Assembly: GCF_002105155.1 (NCBI RefSeq)
Contig: NW_019028987.1
Coordinates: 853,206 to 917,205, forward strand
Length of the DNA stretch: 64,000 bases
Reading direction: 5' to 3'
Source: Lobosporangium transversale
Taxonomy: Eukaryota > Mortierellomycota > Mortierellomycetes > Mortierellales > Mortierellaceae
Shown piece after piece: positions 46,239 through 58,105 of the stretch; the stretch's first letter is position 1, and every line of letters starts with the position of its first letter. Made by a program: the position numbers and the translations under genes. Under the pieces are notes generated by a model. The model did no database searches and was not told the origin of the DNA. It was given only the letters and a program-made list of their open reading frames with translations.

Positions 46239-47014
46239 TTAGTTGTTCAAGGGGCTAGGACCGCTGGAATAAATGAGGAGATCGTAGATGAAGGCACCAC
46301 CGAGAGCGCCAGTGAAGGGTGCGACAATGGGGACCCAGAAGTACCATCCCTGACGGCTGAAAGCACCAAAGCCCCAGCCAAACAAGGCAGTGAACAGACG
46401 AGGGGCCAAGTCACGGGCAGGGTTGAGGGCGAATCCAGTCTGGTGACCGAACGAATCACCAATCAGGACCAAGACCAAGCCAAGGACCAAAGGCTGGAAG
46501 TTGCCAGCAGGAAGGTTGCCCTTGTCCGATGTGGCAAGAATAGCGATGAGCAAGAGAGCAGTGCCAACGAACTCTACAAAGAATGCAGTTCCAGTGCTGA
46601 CATACTTTTGAGGTCCAGTAATGAAGATACCAATGGTTGCATCGTTATCGAGTCCCTTGAAGCTAGAGTAGTTGGCGATGTAGACAATGAGAGCACCAAC
46701 AAAGGCACCAAGGAATTGAGCAGCCCAGTAGATAGGAACCTCAGCCCACGAAAATCCGCGGAAGACAGCTTGAGTAAGGGTGACAGCAGGGTTCAAGTGA
46801 GCGCCCTGTAAAATAAACAAATAAATATAAAAAAAAAAAAAAAAAGTATGAGAAAAAGGATTAAGATATTTTGCTTGTACGATATTTTTTTTTTTTTTTT
46901 CTTTCTTTCATCCTGATGCGATCGGGAGTTTTGCTTTTCCAATCCAATGCTCCTTGCAATGTTCTCATTTCTTTTGTATGTATATTTATAAGAATTGCTA
47001 TTTTTTTTTTTATA

Positions 47015-47047
<33 letters not shown>

Positions 47048-47470
47048 TACCGAGACACCTCCAGCAACATAAATAGCAACAACCAATCCAAGACCCCATC
47101 CAAAGCACATGGCGAACCACGAACTGTTGTTTGAGAAGATCAACTGAGCAACAGCTCCGGAACCAAAGGCAATCAAGAGAAGAGTTCCGAAAAACTCTGC
47201 AAAAGCCTTTCTGAACTAATCAGCATTAATAAAAGGAGATAAAGGAGGAGTGTCAATGAGGAAACCGTATTTAAAAAAAAAAAAAAAAAAAAAAAACATA
47301 AAAACGCGAAAAACACTTGCTTTTCTGTAACGTCTTTTTTATTTTTTTTTATTTTTTACCTTGTGGCGAACGCCAGCCCACTTGCTGCGAGGTTCATATA
47401 GATGTTCCCTGTTCAATCCAAGGCCGCGTTCAACGCGCTCGATAAGAGGATCAGTCTCGTGGTGAGGCAT
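46239..47470 (-). CDS. Aquaglyceroporin (MIP family channel)
   Basis: Three exons: 47470-47360, 47215-47051 and 46805-46239 (280 residues), all joined between codons. It is an integral plasma-membrane channel for water and small polyols such as glycerol. The first pore motif GAHLNPAVT is at about 93-101. The second is GFALNPARDLAPR, NPA at 220-222. The Asp directly after NPAR (NPARD) is typical of glycerol-conducting members, in contrast to water-only aquaporins. Six hydrophobic spans can be read. The N-terminal tail is short (about 37 residues before FRKAFAEFFGTLLLIAFGSG). Intron 2 holds long A and T tracts. Confidence 0.92.
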
Positions 47471-47974
47471 GGCTGAAGGAGATGAAAAATAAAAAAATAG
47501 GAGTCGTGGTTTGTGGGGGAGGATGGAGGATGGAGGAGAAGGTGAAGAGGAGAAAAGAAAAGAGAAAAGAGAAAAGAAAAGAAAGAAGAGGCAAAAAAGA
47601 AAAAAAAAGAGGTTAAGGACATGAAGAATTTCTCATCGCCAATGGTAAGATGGTAAACAGTGGCGAATATATCTCATCTCTCTCATCTATGCACGTTCTT
47701 CTTCTTTGGGCCATACAGAGAAAAAAAAACAACCGAAAGAAAGTGAAAAAAAAACCCGCTTTCAGAACTCGTTCAGGGCGGGAAGAATCAAATAAACTAT
47801 TGTTGCAATGGGGCTTTGAATCTCACACTTTACATGAATTGTTACTGTACCAAAGTAAAAAAAAAAAAATGAGAGCAATTGAGTGGAGAGGCTAGGATTT
47901 TGCTCTCTTTTTTTTTTTTTTTTTTTCCTTTTCATCGTCACAAGGCATTGCATTGGCTTACGCAAATAGCGTTG

Positions 47975-48005
<31 letters not shown>

Positions 48006-48490
48006 CCATTCCGCGGGAAAGGATGAAAATAAAAAATGACTGTGGATCTAACGAATAGTACTAATGCTTGTCTGTAATCTAGATGAATGATCATCTAGAT
48101 GCAAACAGAAGATAAATAACATAGCGAAGAAAAAGAAAATAAAAGAAAAAAGGGACATCATGAAAGGAGAAAGAAGACAAGAATGGAAAGAAGACAAGGA
48201 TAGGAAAGCAAGGATGAAAGAGAAGCCTCAACTGCATGCGGTGCCATGCAGGTGCAAGGAGACGTATGCGAACTTTTTTTTGTGCAGAAATGTGATGTGA
48301 ATATTGTTGCTTCCTTTTTTGGTTAGCCCACAGTTACAAGAACTCCACTTGGATCCGTCCAAAAAAGGAAACCAGAACAAGCCTCCCCGCCTCCCCTAAC
48401 ACTCTCACACAACAATATTAACTAATAACACTAACAACACTAACAGACGAACATTTGAGCACAGACAATCATGGTAATCTGTGTTTGAGA
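47471..48490. other. Intergenic, no gene seen
   Basis: Purine-rich just upstream of the aquaporin ATG (AGAGAAAAGAAAAG-type repeats, 47540-47620). An A tract lies at about 47970-48004 and a T tract at about 47910-47926. No credible ORF. Confidence 0.5.
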
Positions 48491-49147
48491 TTAAATCATT
48501 GTGAACAAAAAGAACATACCGCGTGCTTTTTGGAGGTTTTGGATACGAGATCTGTGGATCGAATGACAGAGGGTTTGGATAAGATGACGCATTTTGTTGG
48601 CAAAGCTGATAAGGCCATTTGTTTGTTGAGCATCATAGTGATCGTCGGCAAGAGTGTCCACCATGAATTTGTCCAATGGTCGGGTGATCTGGGCTAATTG
48701 TGATTGAATGGAGGCCAGTTCGTTATCGAATTGTTGATTAGGTTTTTGGTTCTCGAGCCATGGTACATCTGTGATTGGCGGGGCTGAGTACTTTTGCAGC
48801 AGATTGTATGGGTATATTGCGACCATTTGTTCGAGCTCCTCCCTCTTGCTCTCTTTGTCCATTTCATCAATGGGGGCGAAGAAGTGCTCTCCATCCAAAG
48901 ACGGACAGAACGCCAATTGACGCTCATCAGGCTTGAATTCAGATAACCCAGAACAGGGAACAATGTAATGGGGAACGTTGATATTCCCTTGTGGATATGG
49001 GACAGATTGACTTATACTATCTTGGTTAAGAGCGTATAATGTGGATGGATTTGTGATATAAGACTCTGGTGTGGATGGATCCTTGGTCCCGATTGCTTGT
49101 GTCAATGGAGAACGTAGGCCATAATTATTATGATCGGGGTTGGACAT
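48491..49147 (-). CDS. Hypothetical protein
   Basis: 218 residues from an ATG at 49147. The N-terminal 90 residues are polar and low in hydrophobic clusters. The middle has an acidic helix (PIDEMDKESKREELEQM). A later part, ASIQSQLAQITRPLDKFMVD, resembles helical segments I associate with gag-like or accessory proteins of fungal DIRS-type retroelements, but the match is from memory and weak. A GTATGT donor-like site occurs seven codons before the stop, so the last residues may differ if it is spliced; no good acceptor was found. No recombinase or RT lies beside it. Confidence 0.45.
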   Translation of the reverse strand: MSNPDHNNYGLRSPLTQAIGTKDPSTPESYITNPSTLYALNQDSISQSVPYPQGNINVPHYIVPCSGLSEFKPDERQLAFCPSLDGEHFFAPIDEMDKESKREELEQMVAIYPYNLLQKYSAPPITDVPWLENQKPNQQFDNELASIQSQLAQITRPLDKFMVDTLADDHYDAQQTNGLISFANKMRHLIQTLCHSIHRSRIQNLQKARGMFFLFTMI

Positions 49148-49927
49148 GGCGGATGTATTTTTTTTTTTTTTTTCTTCAGGAATGTGTTTTTTTTAGATGC
49201 GAATAGGAAAATAGGAAGAAAATGAAAAAAAGAGAAAATTCAACTATTTTTATGCTGAAAAGGATTTTCGATACCATATAGGACTGACGCACTATTATCT
49301 CACATTGTTCTATCTTTACTGCTTCAAGAATCCTTACAAGGAACACAGGACAGCCCAACTCAGATCCACACACTGTTTATATATGGTCGCATCAAACTCC
49401 ATTCAACCCTTCGGGATGGATATGTTAATGTGTTAATAAATTAGAGTTCAACCATTTAAGGACTAAATAGAGGTCTCTCTTGAAACATTTCCTATCGGTC
49501 GTCAAGCATGAAGAGAACTTTACACTCATTCGCTCCTACATCTTCACGAGATCGGAGCCTATTGCGACAGAGCAACACTTTGGGTTTTCTCGAATGCCGG
49601 AGTTCATCCTTCGATGAGCCGGCTCCATGTTTCCATGTGAGAATTTGGAAATTGGGCAAAGTAGAAACAAAAGGGCGACCACAAGTGAGAATAAAGTTAA
49701 TCAAACACAATTGGAGTGCATCTCGAACGCCCAATTCGCCTGGTTTACGCCCATATACAACAATCGTCATTCCTTTGAATCAGTTATCCGGAAGGGAATC
49801 AATACAGATCTCCGCTGTGGATCTTTACAAATAATATTAACGCTTTAATAACTTTCTATGCTTAAAACAAATCTTTTATGCTACTCAATGGGGTATAACC
49901 TATAGTTGTTGTTTTTTTTTCCTTTCT
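49148..49927. other. Intergenic with an unplaced ORF
   Basis: An open frame of 108 codons on the plus strand (49508-49834) overlaps a 92-codon one on the minus strand. Composition is less AT-rich than the surroundings, which hints at former coding sequence, but I recognise no family on either strand. The 3' flank of the acyl-CoA ligase lies at the right end. Confidence 0.3.
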
Positions 49928-52009
49928 TTACAGACGCGCCAGGGCTTGAGTTGTTTGGTTTTGCTCACGATCCAACTTGACAATATCCTTACGGAGGATC
50001 TTTCCTGAGGCAGATTTAGGAATCTCATTAATAAAGACAACACCTCCACGCAACTTCTTGTGAGGCGCGACCTTGGAAGTAATAAAGTCTATAATGTCCT
50101 TCTTGAGCGCATCATCTGCTGTGGAAGCATCATGGGGAACAATATAGGCGCGAGGGATCTCTGTGGCCTGAGCCGCATCGTAAGCAGGAATGACAGCAGC
50201 ATCCATAACCTTGGGATGAGTCTGCAAGAGGGCCTCGAGTTCAGCAGCAGGGATCTGGAAGCCCTTGTACTTGATCAACTCCTTCAAACGATCCACTACA
50301 AACCAGTTGCCTTGTGCATCCACATAGACGATGTCTCCAGTATGCATCCAACCATCCTCACGAATTGTAATCTTGGTCGCCTCAGGGTTGTTGAGATAGC
50401 CCTTCATAACATTTGGGCCATAGATCAGCCATTCACCCTGTTCACCAACTCCCAGCTCTATAATAAAACAAAAATAAAGGGGAATGACGCATCATTTAGG
50501 GGCCGCCCTAGAAATTTCAACATTTTTTCTTTTTCTTTTTCTTTTTTTTTAGCATAATCACCTTTTCCTGTCGCAGGGTCAATAATCTTGGCCTTCAGTC
50601 CTGCAACAAGGGGTCCAACTGAGCCATCAGGACCGCGCTGTCCAGGGCGCTGACAGGCGACCAAGGGTGAAGCCTCTGTCATACCAAATCCTTGGCGACA
50701 GTAAACACCCAATCTGCTTTCAATCAAATTGCAAAGCTCTTTGGGGAGAGGAGCGGCGCCGCAAGCCATGTGGCGGAGAGACGACAAGTTGTAATCCAAA
50801 ACCATGGGGTGTTTAGCCAAAGCAAGAGCTACAGGGGGGACGATGAATGTATTGGTCACTTCGAACTTTTGAATGTTTTGGAGGAATGATGGCAGATCAA
50901 ACTTGGACATGATGACGGTTTCTGCACCCTAAAATATGTTCATTTGGATAATAATAGACAAAGATAGAAAATGGCATTGGAATGATTACTAACGAAAGAA
51001 CAATAATAGTAGTAATTAGATATGAAGTAAGGAATAAAAAAAACATACAGTGATCAAGGAGATATGCAGGCAGTTCATCAGACCGTAAATATGATAAAGG
51101 GGCAGGAATACTAGGATGACAAGATTTTTTTCCTTGATAACTTCAGCATCATAGCTCATGATCTGGGTCAAATTCGAGGTGATATTGCGATGCGTGAGCA
51201 TGACACCCTTGCTCTTGCCTACAGCATATGGGTAACAAAATTAGAGTAAGTATTGGATATTGAATAAACGAGAAAATGCATCGGCAACTTTTTTTTTTTT
51301 CTTTTCACACAATCAGCCTCATTTGACCAATTACCAGTGGTTCCACTTGAGTAACACAAATAAGCAATGTCTTCCATGTCAATCTTGATAGGAGCTGCCA
51401 AACGCTTGCTATAGACACTTTTATAAGATCTTTTACCCACGCCATCTTTGCCACCGAATAACAAAATGGCTTCAGGAGCAATGCCACAGATCTCAGCAGC
51501 CTTAGTAGCAACCGGGAGCAGATCAATTATAGTGACCATATATTTTGCTCCAGAATCCTTGAGTTGGTGTACCACTTCATCGACAGTATAAGAATGATTG
51601 ATAGTCGTTACAATTCCTCCTGCACAAAGAGTTCCAAGGATTGGAACACCAAAATCATACTAGGGGTTACGTTACAACATTGCATCGAACACAATTTATA
51701 TTAGATTTTTTTTTTTTTTTTTTATGATGACATATTTTGAAGGAATGAAAGAATGGAGGGAAAAAAGGGTACCTGATTGTAAGAAAAGATGGCAAGCACA
51801 TCCCTAGGTTTGAATCCGAATTTGTCCTGCAATCCAGCAGCGAACTGTTTGGTTTCGATCTGGAACTGACTAAAGGTGAGATATTCTTCAGTAACAGGAT
51901 TAACGAAGATCTTCTTGCCAGGTTGCACACCACATGGATTAGATTCGAGGAAGTGGTAGATATCTACTTCAGGATAGATAGGATCGGGATCAGAGGACTG
52001 GAAGATCAT
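49928..52009 (-). CDS. 4-coumarate:CoA ligase-like acyl-CoA synthetase, probably peroxisomal
   Basis: Five exons: 52009-51773, 51659-51335, 51218-51049, 50928-50562 and 50457-49928 (542 residues). It belongs to the ANL adenylating superfamily: ATP-dependent activation of a carboxylic acid to its CoA thioester. The P-loop-like box YSSGTTGKSKGVML spans about 182-195 across an exon junction. GFGMTEASP, GEWLIYGPNVMKGY, DGWMHTGDIVYVD, DRLKELIKYKGFQIPAAELE and the catalytic Lys region SASGKILRKD follow in order. It ends ALARL, and ARL is an acceptable PTS1-type peroxisomal signal. Substrate cannot be told from sequence; fungal members act on medium- or long-chain acids and on phenylpropanoids. Confidence 0.9.
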
Positions 52010-54434
52010 GTTGACTTTACAGAAATTAAATACTTTTAACAAAAAGTTGAAGAGAAGTTAAAAAAAAAAAAAAAAAAAAAAAAGATGAATGAAATCTTTA
52101 TATATTCGAATGAGTAGCCATCTCCATTCACAAAACATGTACACCCATTTTTCTTTTTTTTGTATAATATTAATCAAGAACAAAGGAAAATTAAACTCAG
52201 ACATCCAATTGAGCAGAGAGAGGAAAAGAATGTTCAACTGGTATATATTTTCTCATGCTATTTCTTTTACCGAGAATAGATTAAACAGCAAACCTTGTGT
52301 CTGTCGGATTGTCTGTTATACACATTATATATTTGTAGATAAATATATTTGTGTGTATGCTACATGTATATATATCTATATATCATTGACAGAACCACTT
52401 CCCTTCTTCTTCTTCTTTGAGTGAAAGGAGGAGTAATTTTCCTTTCATTCCTTTCAAGGAACGGACGGATGCGATCGCCGGGTCTCTTTTTATCCCAGCC
52501 AATCAGAGTGCGAATTATATTTAAGGTTCTTGACATTCTCGGCCTTGACATGTCTTGGTTACTTTTCTAGACTCACTCATAATACAGTTACTTGGGATAA
52601 ATGCTTATTTTTTTTTTAAAAAAAAAAAAAAAAAAGCTTTTCTTTTCACTATCAATAGAATCTGCCTGGACCTCCAATTACCATTAAATACACGTTCTTT
52701 TTTCCTTGAAATGAGTATACATGAAGATGTACACCACAGCATAGCAAAATTAAAGGACAAAGCTACAATTATACTCGGCATTGTACTATATACAAAGTAG
52801 ACTCATGCCTACAAAGGCATCGAGGATACTCCACTATTCGTATTGGAGGATACTCACTCAGGGTTGACGATGAAAGCAGCTTCATAGAGCTATATGTCTC
52901 AATGTGAACTCTGTACTATCTCGAATTCAGCAAGTTATGAGAAAAGACTCTAACAGCTTGTCCACATTCTACAATGCTAGCGTCAGATGCGTGAGGTATA
53001 CATGTGAAGAGCTCTTATTATGAAACAGATGACTTGGAGCCCTTATATACAGTGCACCTCCAGAAAAATGTCGCAGGTCAATATGATAGCGTTTTTCCTC
53101 TTATTCAAACTTTATTTTTTCACGTTGGTTCATTCAATGAATCACATTTCGTCACGTGGAAGAGTAAATCTTTGAATGAGAGTGAGATTGGACGATAGTT
53201 TTGCATCAGTTCATTGTCACCGTTCTTGAAGATCAACGTTGTCGAGGCTTTCCGGTGAGAGACTGGGGGATCACCACTTTCAACGCCAGCGCTATTGACT
53301 GATAACTCGCCGAGTTAGCCTATTGGTCTACAGGCAACAACAAAGCGCGTATCTGTAATTTAGTAGAAGCTATCTTCATCAAGTGTGTGCGTACTGTGGA
53401 ACATGCAACGTCCTCTAATATGTGACAATCGAGGCTGAAAGCTGTAAGCCTTCTCGCAGAACCACCTGCAGAACAATAGAAGTGAAGCATATGGTTTGCC
53501 CGACAATCAATAGTGATACATATAATACTAGGTGCGTGAAGAGATATCTCTCATTCATCTCGCTCTTCAGCATAACCAAAGTCGTCGATATTCTAACCGA
53601 AGAGCTAAATGACCTATGGTAGATTCTTGTTGCTGAGGTATGGATCCGAGCCTCGAACTATTCGATCTCAAGCGGGAACACGGTTTATGTCTGTCGCTGG
53701 AGAACCCATCCGAGTCAAATATACGGTTATCAAACATCCTTGAAGTGAAGCAACGAAAGACAATCGTTTGCGGTTTGATCGTGTGTGTTACTAAGGTCAA
53801 GATTCCCGTCAAATTATCTACAGGCACAACTCGAGCCAAGTCTTATAACGGTGCGTCCGATCGTTTGCACCATTGAGGATTGCGGCAGATAGAACCATCT
53901 CCAACTTTTGAAGAGCCTTATTCGAGCAGAAGCGGTCAAACCGTATACGTCGCCAGCCATTGTAAATACCACACATGGACTTACAGCCACTGAGGGTTTG
54001 GAGGACATCGTAGTCTACTTGGATTGAACGGGGATGACACACATCCAGAGACAAGAGTGTGCACCCTTCGCCAATTTGTCTGCGTACTCAGTAGAAACGG
54101 AAGGGGCTATTAAGGATCCTTAAACTCCTCGGCATCAAGGGGCAGAAGGATCCTTCTTGAAAATATATCAATGAACTCACCGGTTAAAGACGCTGATTGT
54201 GGTTCGCAACAAAAAATAAAAAATAGACTTGTATAAAAAGATTAGCTATTACACTTTCTTATAAGCACTTGCCCTCTAATCCACATCCATTTTAATCATA
54301 CTATCATTTCCCCTCGCCTTGCCCTTGACACATACTTGGTAGCTGCCATCAGCTAGTTATTATTACCATAGCTATCTTTTTTTTTTTTTCTTAAAAAAAA
54401 AAAAAAAAAAAGCATAAGAGTAAAACTTTCCAAG
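52010..54434. other. Intergenic with a LINE relic
   Basis: 2.4 kb without an intact gene. A and T tracts lie at 52060-52082, 52607-52636 and 54377-54411. The part from 53.0 to 54.1 kb has a composition closer to coding DNA but is full of stops, consistent with a decayed retroelement (see 53150-53260). Confidence 0.5.
53150..53260 (-). mobile_element. Non-LTR retrotransposon (LINE) reverse transcriptase relic
   Basis: The complement reads STTLIFKNGDNELMQNYRPISLSFK, which matches the start of LINE reverse transcriptases (LIPKKGD...NYRPISL). The frame is closed soon on both sides, and I could not extend it to the FADD region. It is a short fossil. Confidence 0.65.
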
Positions 54435-54946
54435 ATGCCACAAGACTCTCAAACCTGTACTAAACACCATTGTCGAGTTGGTACCGAGTTGCGGGACTTC
54501 AGCACAAAAGACCAGCAGCAACACTATCAAGATTGTCACTTGGACGGCCGTTGTGGCGAGCTCGAGGAAGTGCTGACATGGAGGAAGCCTTACGAGAACA
54601 TCCATATGGCCGTCAAACCAAGAATCAATCTAGCAGAAGTCCGTGAATCCGTCAGAGCCATAGTTCAGGAGATCAAAGAGATAGGAAAAGACCTTGCTGC
54701 AAGAAACATAAAACAGGCCTTGCTCTTGCAAGGAATGGAGGAACTCAGAGACAAAAACGAAGGTGGGGATTTGCAAGGTTGGCCATTGTATTGATAGTTT
54801 GTCTATTTTTCTACTTGTGTCGATTACTTACTTATTTTTACTGTTTAGAGTTCATAAGAGAGATAGAAGGTAAATTGAAAACAGTAGTCAAAGGTCCTCA
54901 TAGTTCAAAGAAACAGAAACTTACGTCTTTGTGCAACAGTCTTTAG
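54435..54946 (+). CDS. Small hypothetical coiled-coil protein
   Basis: Exons 54435-54777 and 54849-54946 join with matching phase (146 residues). The donor, GTTGGC, is weak, and without splicing the frame would end at 54794 (119 residues). The N-terminus has spaced Cys and His (CTKHHCRVG, HYQDCHLDGRCGELE). The middle is a long amphipathic helix (LAEVRESVRAIVQEIKEIGK, then ALLLQGMEELRD). The end is basic (PHSSKKQKL). Family and function are not recognised. It stands alone between an A/T-tract pair on its left and empty sequence on its right. Confidence 0.4.
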
Positions 54947-56119
54947 TGACAATGTCTCTAGGATAGAACAAAGACTTGGACAAATACACGACTGGCGAAG
55001 AGAAGAACCTTCATCTCGATTAAAGCATCAAAGGTCAAGGGCTTGGGCTGAATGAGTCTTGGGTGTACAGAGCTTATATGTACTGACAGTGGGAGTTGCT
55101 AAAGTTGGAGAAGTTTCTGCCCTGGTATCCTTTTAATTCAATACCTCCACAGAGGCACAGAGGTAAAGAAGAGCATCTGTAATAAATGCTACATAATTTT
55201 GCTGCACGTTACTTTCATAGAAATCCCCATGAGCAAAGATCGATCGAATCTATCGAAATTGGGTCTAATGGAACTCAACGGAAATGATTTTTTAGTGGCA
55301 GAAGTGGTGTGTTACGACCATTCTACCATTCAGTTGGTTGATTTGTCATCCAAATAGAACCCCCCTAGAGATAATTCTCAGGAACATAATCTTCTCTCTA
55401 ATGATATATACCAAGTATATTTATACATGTATATGTACCCTTGTTCCTCCATGCTTTAACCTTTTAATATTCACATTCATGCAATGTTTTAGATCGACAT
55501 CCAAGGACAAGAAGGCAAAAAGCAAAAAGCAGAGAAGTCACCTTGGGTGATGGATCAAGTTTGTTTCCACATGAGGCGATTTTTTATTTTTATCCTTGTG
55601 AAAATGAGGAAAGAGAAAGTAAAGTGACAGACGATTGAGCACTGCAAAAGAAAGGTGTAATCGTCGGTCATATGTCATCAAGACAGAACAGATAGAGATA
55701 CTTTTTGTTGCATCCGAATGTGCGTCAATGTTGATAAAGACATAACGGATTGAAATCAAAATCGCGTGGAATGTAATGGAATATTTTTTTGGCCCACTGC
55801 GATTGGCCAACAGCAACAATGAACTGACGCATTTTTTAAATCTTCTTTCGCTCATTCTCTATTTTTTTGCCAAGTCACCCTCAGGAACAAATACCACCAC
55901 ACACCTTTTATTCACATTCTTTCTCTTTCTTCTTTTCATTCTTCATTCATTCACCCTCTAGACTTCTCACTCAGCCACCCAAGCTACCTTCCAACAAGGA
56001 AAGCATTTCTCCTTAACCTCAACAAACTAGAACAGCTCATAAACGACAACAAGCACCGACTACTTTTAAATACTTTTGAAGGAAACATCAGGAAAAACAA
56101 ACAAAGAGCAAAAGCAGCC
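54947..56119. other. Intergenic, no gene seen; promoter of the CHIP-like gene at the right end
   Basis: Only short unsupported ORFs. From about 55860 the sequence becomes C/T-rich (TTCTTTCTCTTTCTTC), resembling the pyrimidine-rich leader upstream of the kinase gene. Confidence 0.45.
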
Positions 56120-56967
56120 ATGACTTCAAGCATCGCAGCAGAGCAACATAAAATCAAGGGCAACGACTACTTCAAAGCCAAGGCTTTCGACAATGCTATC
56201 CAGGAGTACTCCACAGCCATCGTACGTCGTATTTTTTTTCTTTTTTTCTTTATTAATTTTATACTCTTTACGATTCTACGATTACCATCTTTTCTAATTC
56301 ATCCTTCTCTTCATCCGATTAAATTTGTCTAGGTCAAGGATCCAAAAGTAGCCATCTACTACTGTAACCGAGCAAACTGCTATCTGAAGGTAAAAACGAA
56401 GGGGATTATATATATTTTTTGTTTTAATAAACCAATGAAGGTAATTATGATGTGCATCTAATCAAGGGAGGGGTTTTTTTTTTTCTTTCTTCTTTCAATA
56501 CTTTCTGCTTATAGCTCGAGAGATTCACCAGTGTAATAACTGATTGTGAGCGTGTTGTTGAGTTGGATCCAAAATCAGGTTAGTCTTTTATTATTTGTGT
56601 TTGTGTAGCACCAACTTAAGTTTGCATTTCATTTTCCATCATAAGGAATGGGAACGATAGTTTTACCCACAATGCTAACTTATTTTTATCCACAATGCAC
56701 CATACACTATGCATTGCTTTTCTGTTGTTCTTCCCATTCCAGTCAAGGGATATTACTTTGTAAGTTTTATGCATACAATTTTGAAAACTTCAATTAATCA
56801 ATGAATTGATAAAAACTAACACAGTAACTGATTAATTCGAATTTTAAATTAAAATCGGAATTGGGATTTAATATTCATTAGATGGGCAAAGCACAACTAG
56901 AGCTCGGACAGCCATCTGAAGCATACTCAAGTTTGAAGAAATGTATGTCTTTATTAAATGTCATTGC

Positions 56968-57001
<34 letters not shown>

Positions 57002-57898
57002 ATACGTGTATATGTATCTAAAAAAAAAAAAAAAGAAAGCCACATTCCCCTAACCATCCCTTCCTCCTCTCATTTTATTCTAATAGCATACGAGTTGGCA
57101 TTAGAGCAGCGATCAACGTTCACAAAGGACATTGTGGCGATGATTGCAGAGGCCAAGAAACAAAAATGGATCCAAGAGGAACGGAAACGGCTATCAGAGA
57201 CATCAGAGACCTATCGTTACCTTTCTGGTTTGGTGGAAAAGGATTTTCAACAACAAATGGATGCATTAGATCAATCTGCATCGGATTATCAGGACAACCT
57301 CGCTTACCTTCGATCTGACAAAGAGCATCGACTCAAACAATTAGAGATTCTCTTGCAACGAGCCTCCAGGCCTGACCCACAGGCTAAACCATATGTCCAA
57401 AAGTATTTGGATCAACAACAACAACCACAAGAATCCGTGGTCAACGGTGACAATAACAGCAACACAAATAACAACACTACCCCCAGTTTGATCTCTCCTG
57501 AAGCATCACCCCAATTATCTACAAAGCCTTCTAACATGGGTACTATAGATATTGTGGATGATGATAATAACGACGATGACGTCAAAACAGAGAAAACAAA
57601 GAATTCCGATGCGGGTTTAACAAAAATGGGTTCAAATCCAGACCAGTTCGAGCTCAGGGAAGTGCCAGAATACATGTTGGACAAAATCACCTTTGAGTTC
57701 ATGCACGATCCTGTCATCTCCACCAAATCAGGCATCAGCTATGAACGAAGTACTCTTTTGGAGCATTTCAGTTATGGGCGTCTATTTGATCCTGTGGCAC
57801 AAGTACCCCTGACAGAACGCGACATCGTTCCCAATCGTGCCCTCAAAGAAGCTTGTGATGACTTCTTGGCAAAGAATGGGTGGGCTGTAGATTACTAA
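56120..57898 (+). CDS. STUB1: CHIP-type ubiquitin ligase (TPR co-chaperone with U-box)
   Basis: Six exons: 56120-56221, 56333-56389, 56515-56578, 56743-56759 (17 nt), 56882-56942 and 57087-57898 (370 residues), with every junction in phase. Residues about 5-115 are TPR helices (AEQHKIKGNDYFKAKAFDNA, VAIYYCNRANCYLK), which in CHIP bind the EEVD tails of Hsp70/Hsp90. A charged helical middle follows (about 130-210), then an Asn/Asp/Ser linker. The C-terminal U-box runs from REVPEYMLDKITFEFMHDPV to AKNGWAVDY (about 295-370), the E2-binding fold that ubiquitinates misfolded clients. The linker is longer than in animal CHIP (about 300 residues). The symbol follows the vertebrate name. Confidence 0.93.
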
Positions 57899-58105
57899 TT
57901 CTCTTTTGCACATACATCTTTTATAGTTTTACCTAATTCATTCTTCATAATAATTCAGAAACTTTTTTTTAATGTAGTAACTTATTGTACATAATAAATA
58001 CTTTTGATTGGAAACTTTTTTTTTTTTTTTTTTTTTTTGTTTGTTTGTTTCTTTTTTTATTATTAATATTGTTGTTGGTATAATTTAATAATGGATTATT
58101 TTTTT

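Noticed and set aside
49508-49834. 108-codon plus-strand ORF as a gene
   Set aside because: No motif, no splice partners, and a similar-length ORF lies antiparallel; coding strand cannot be decided.
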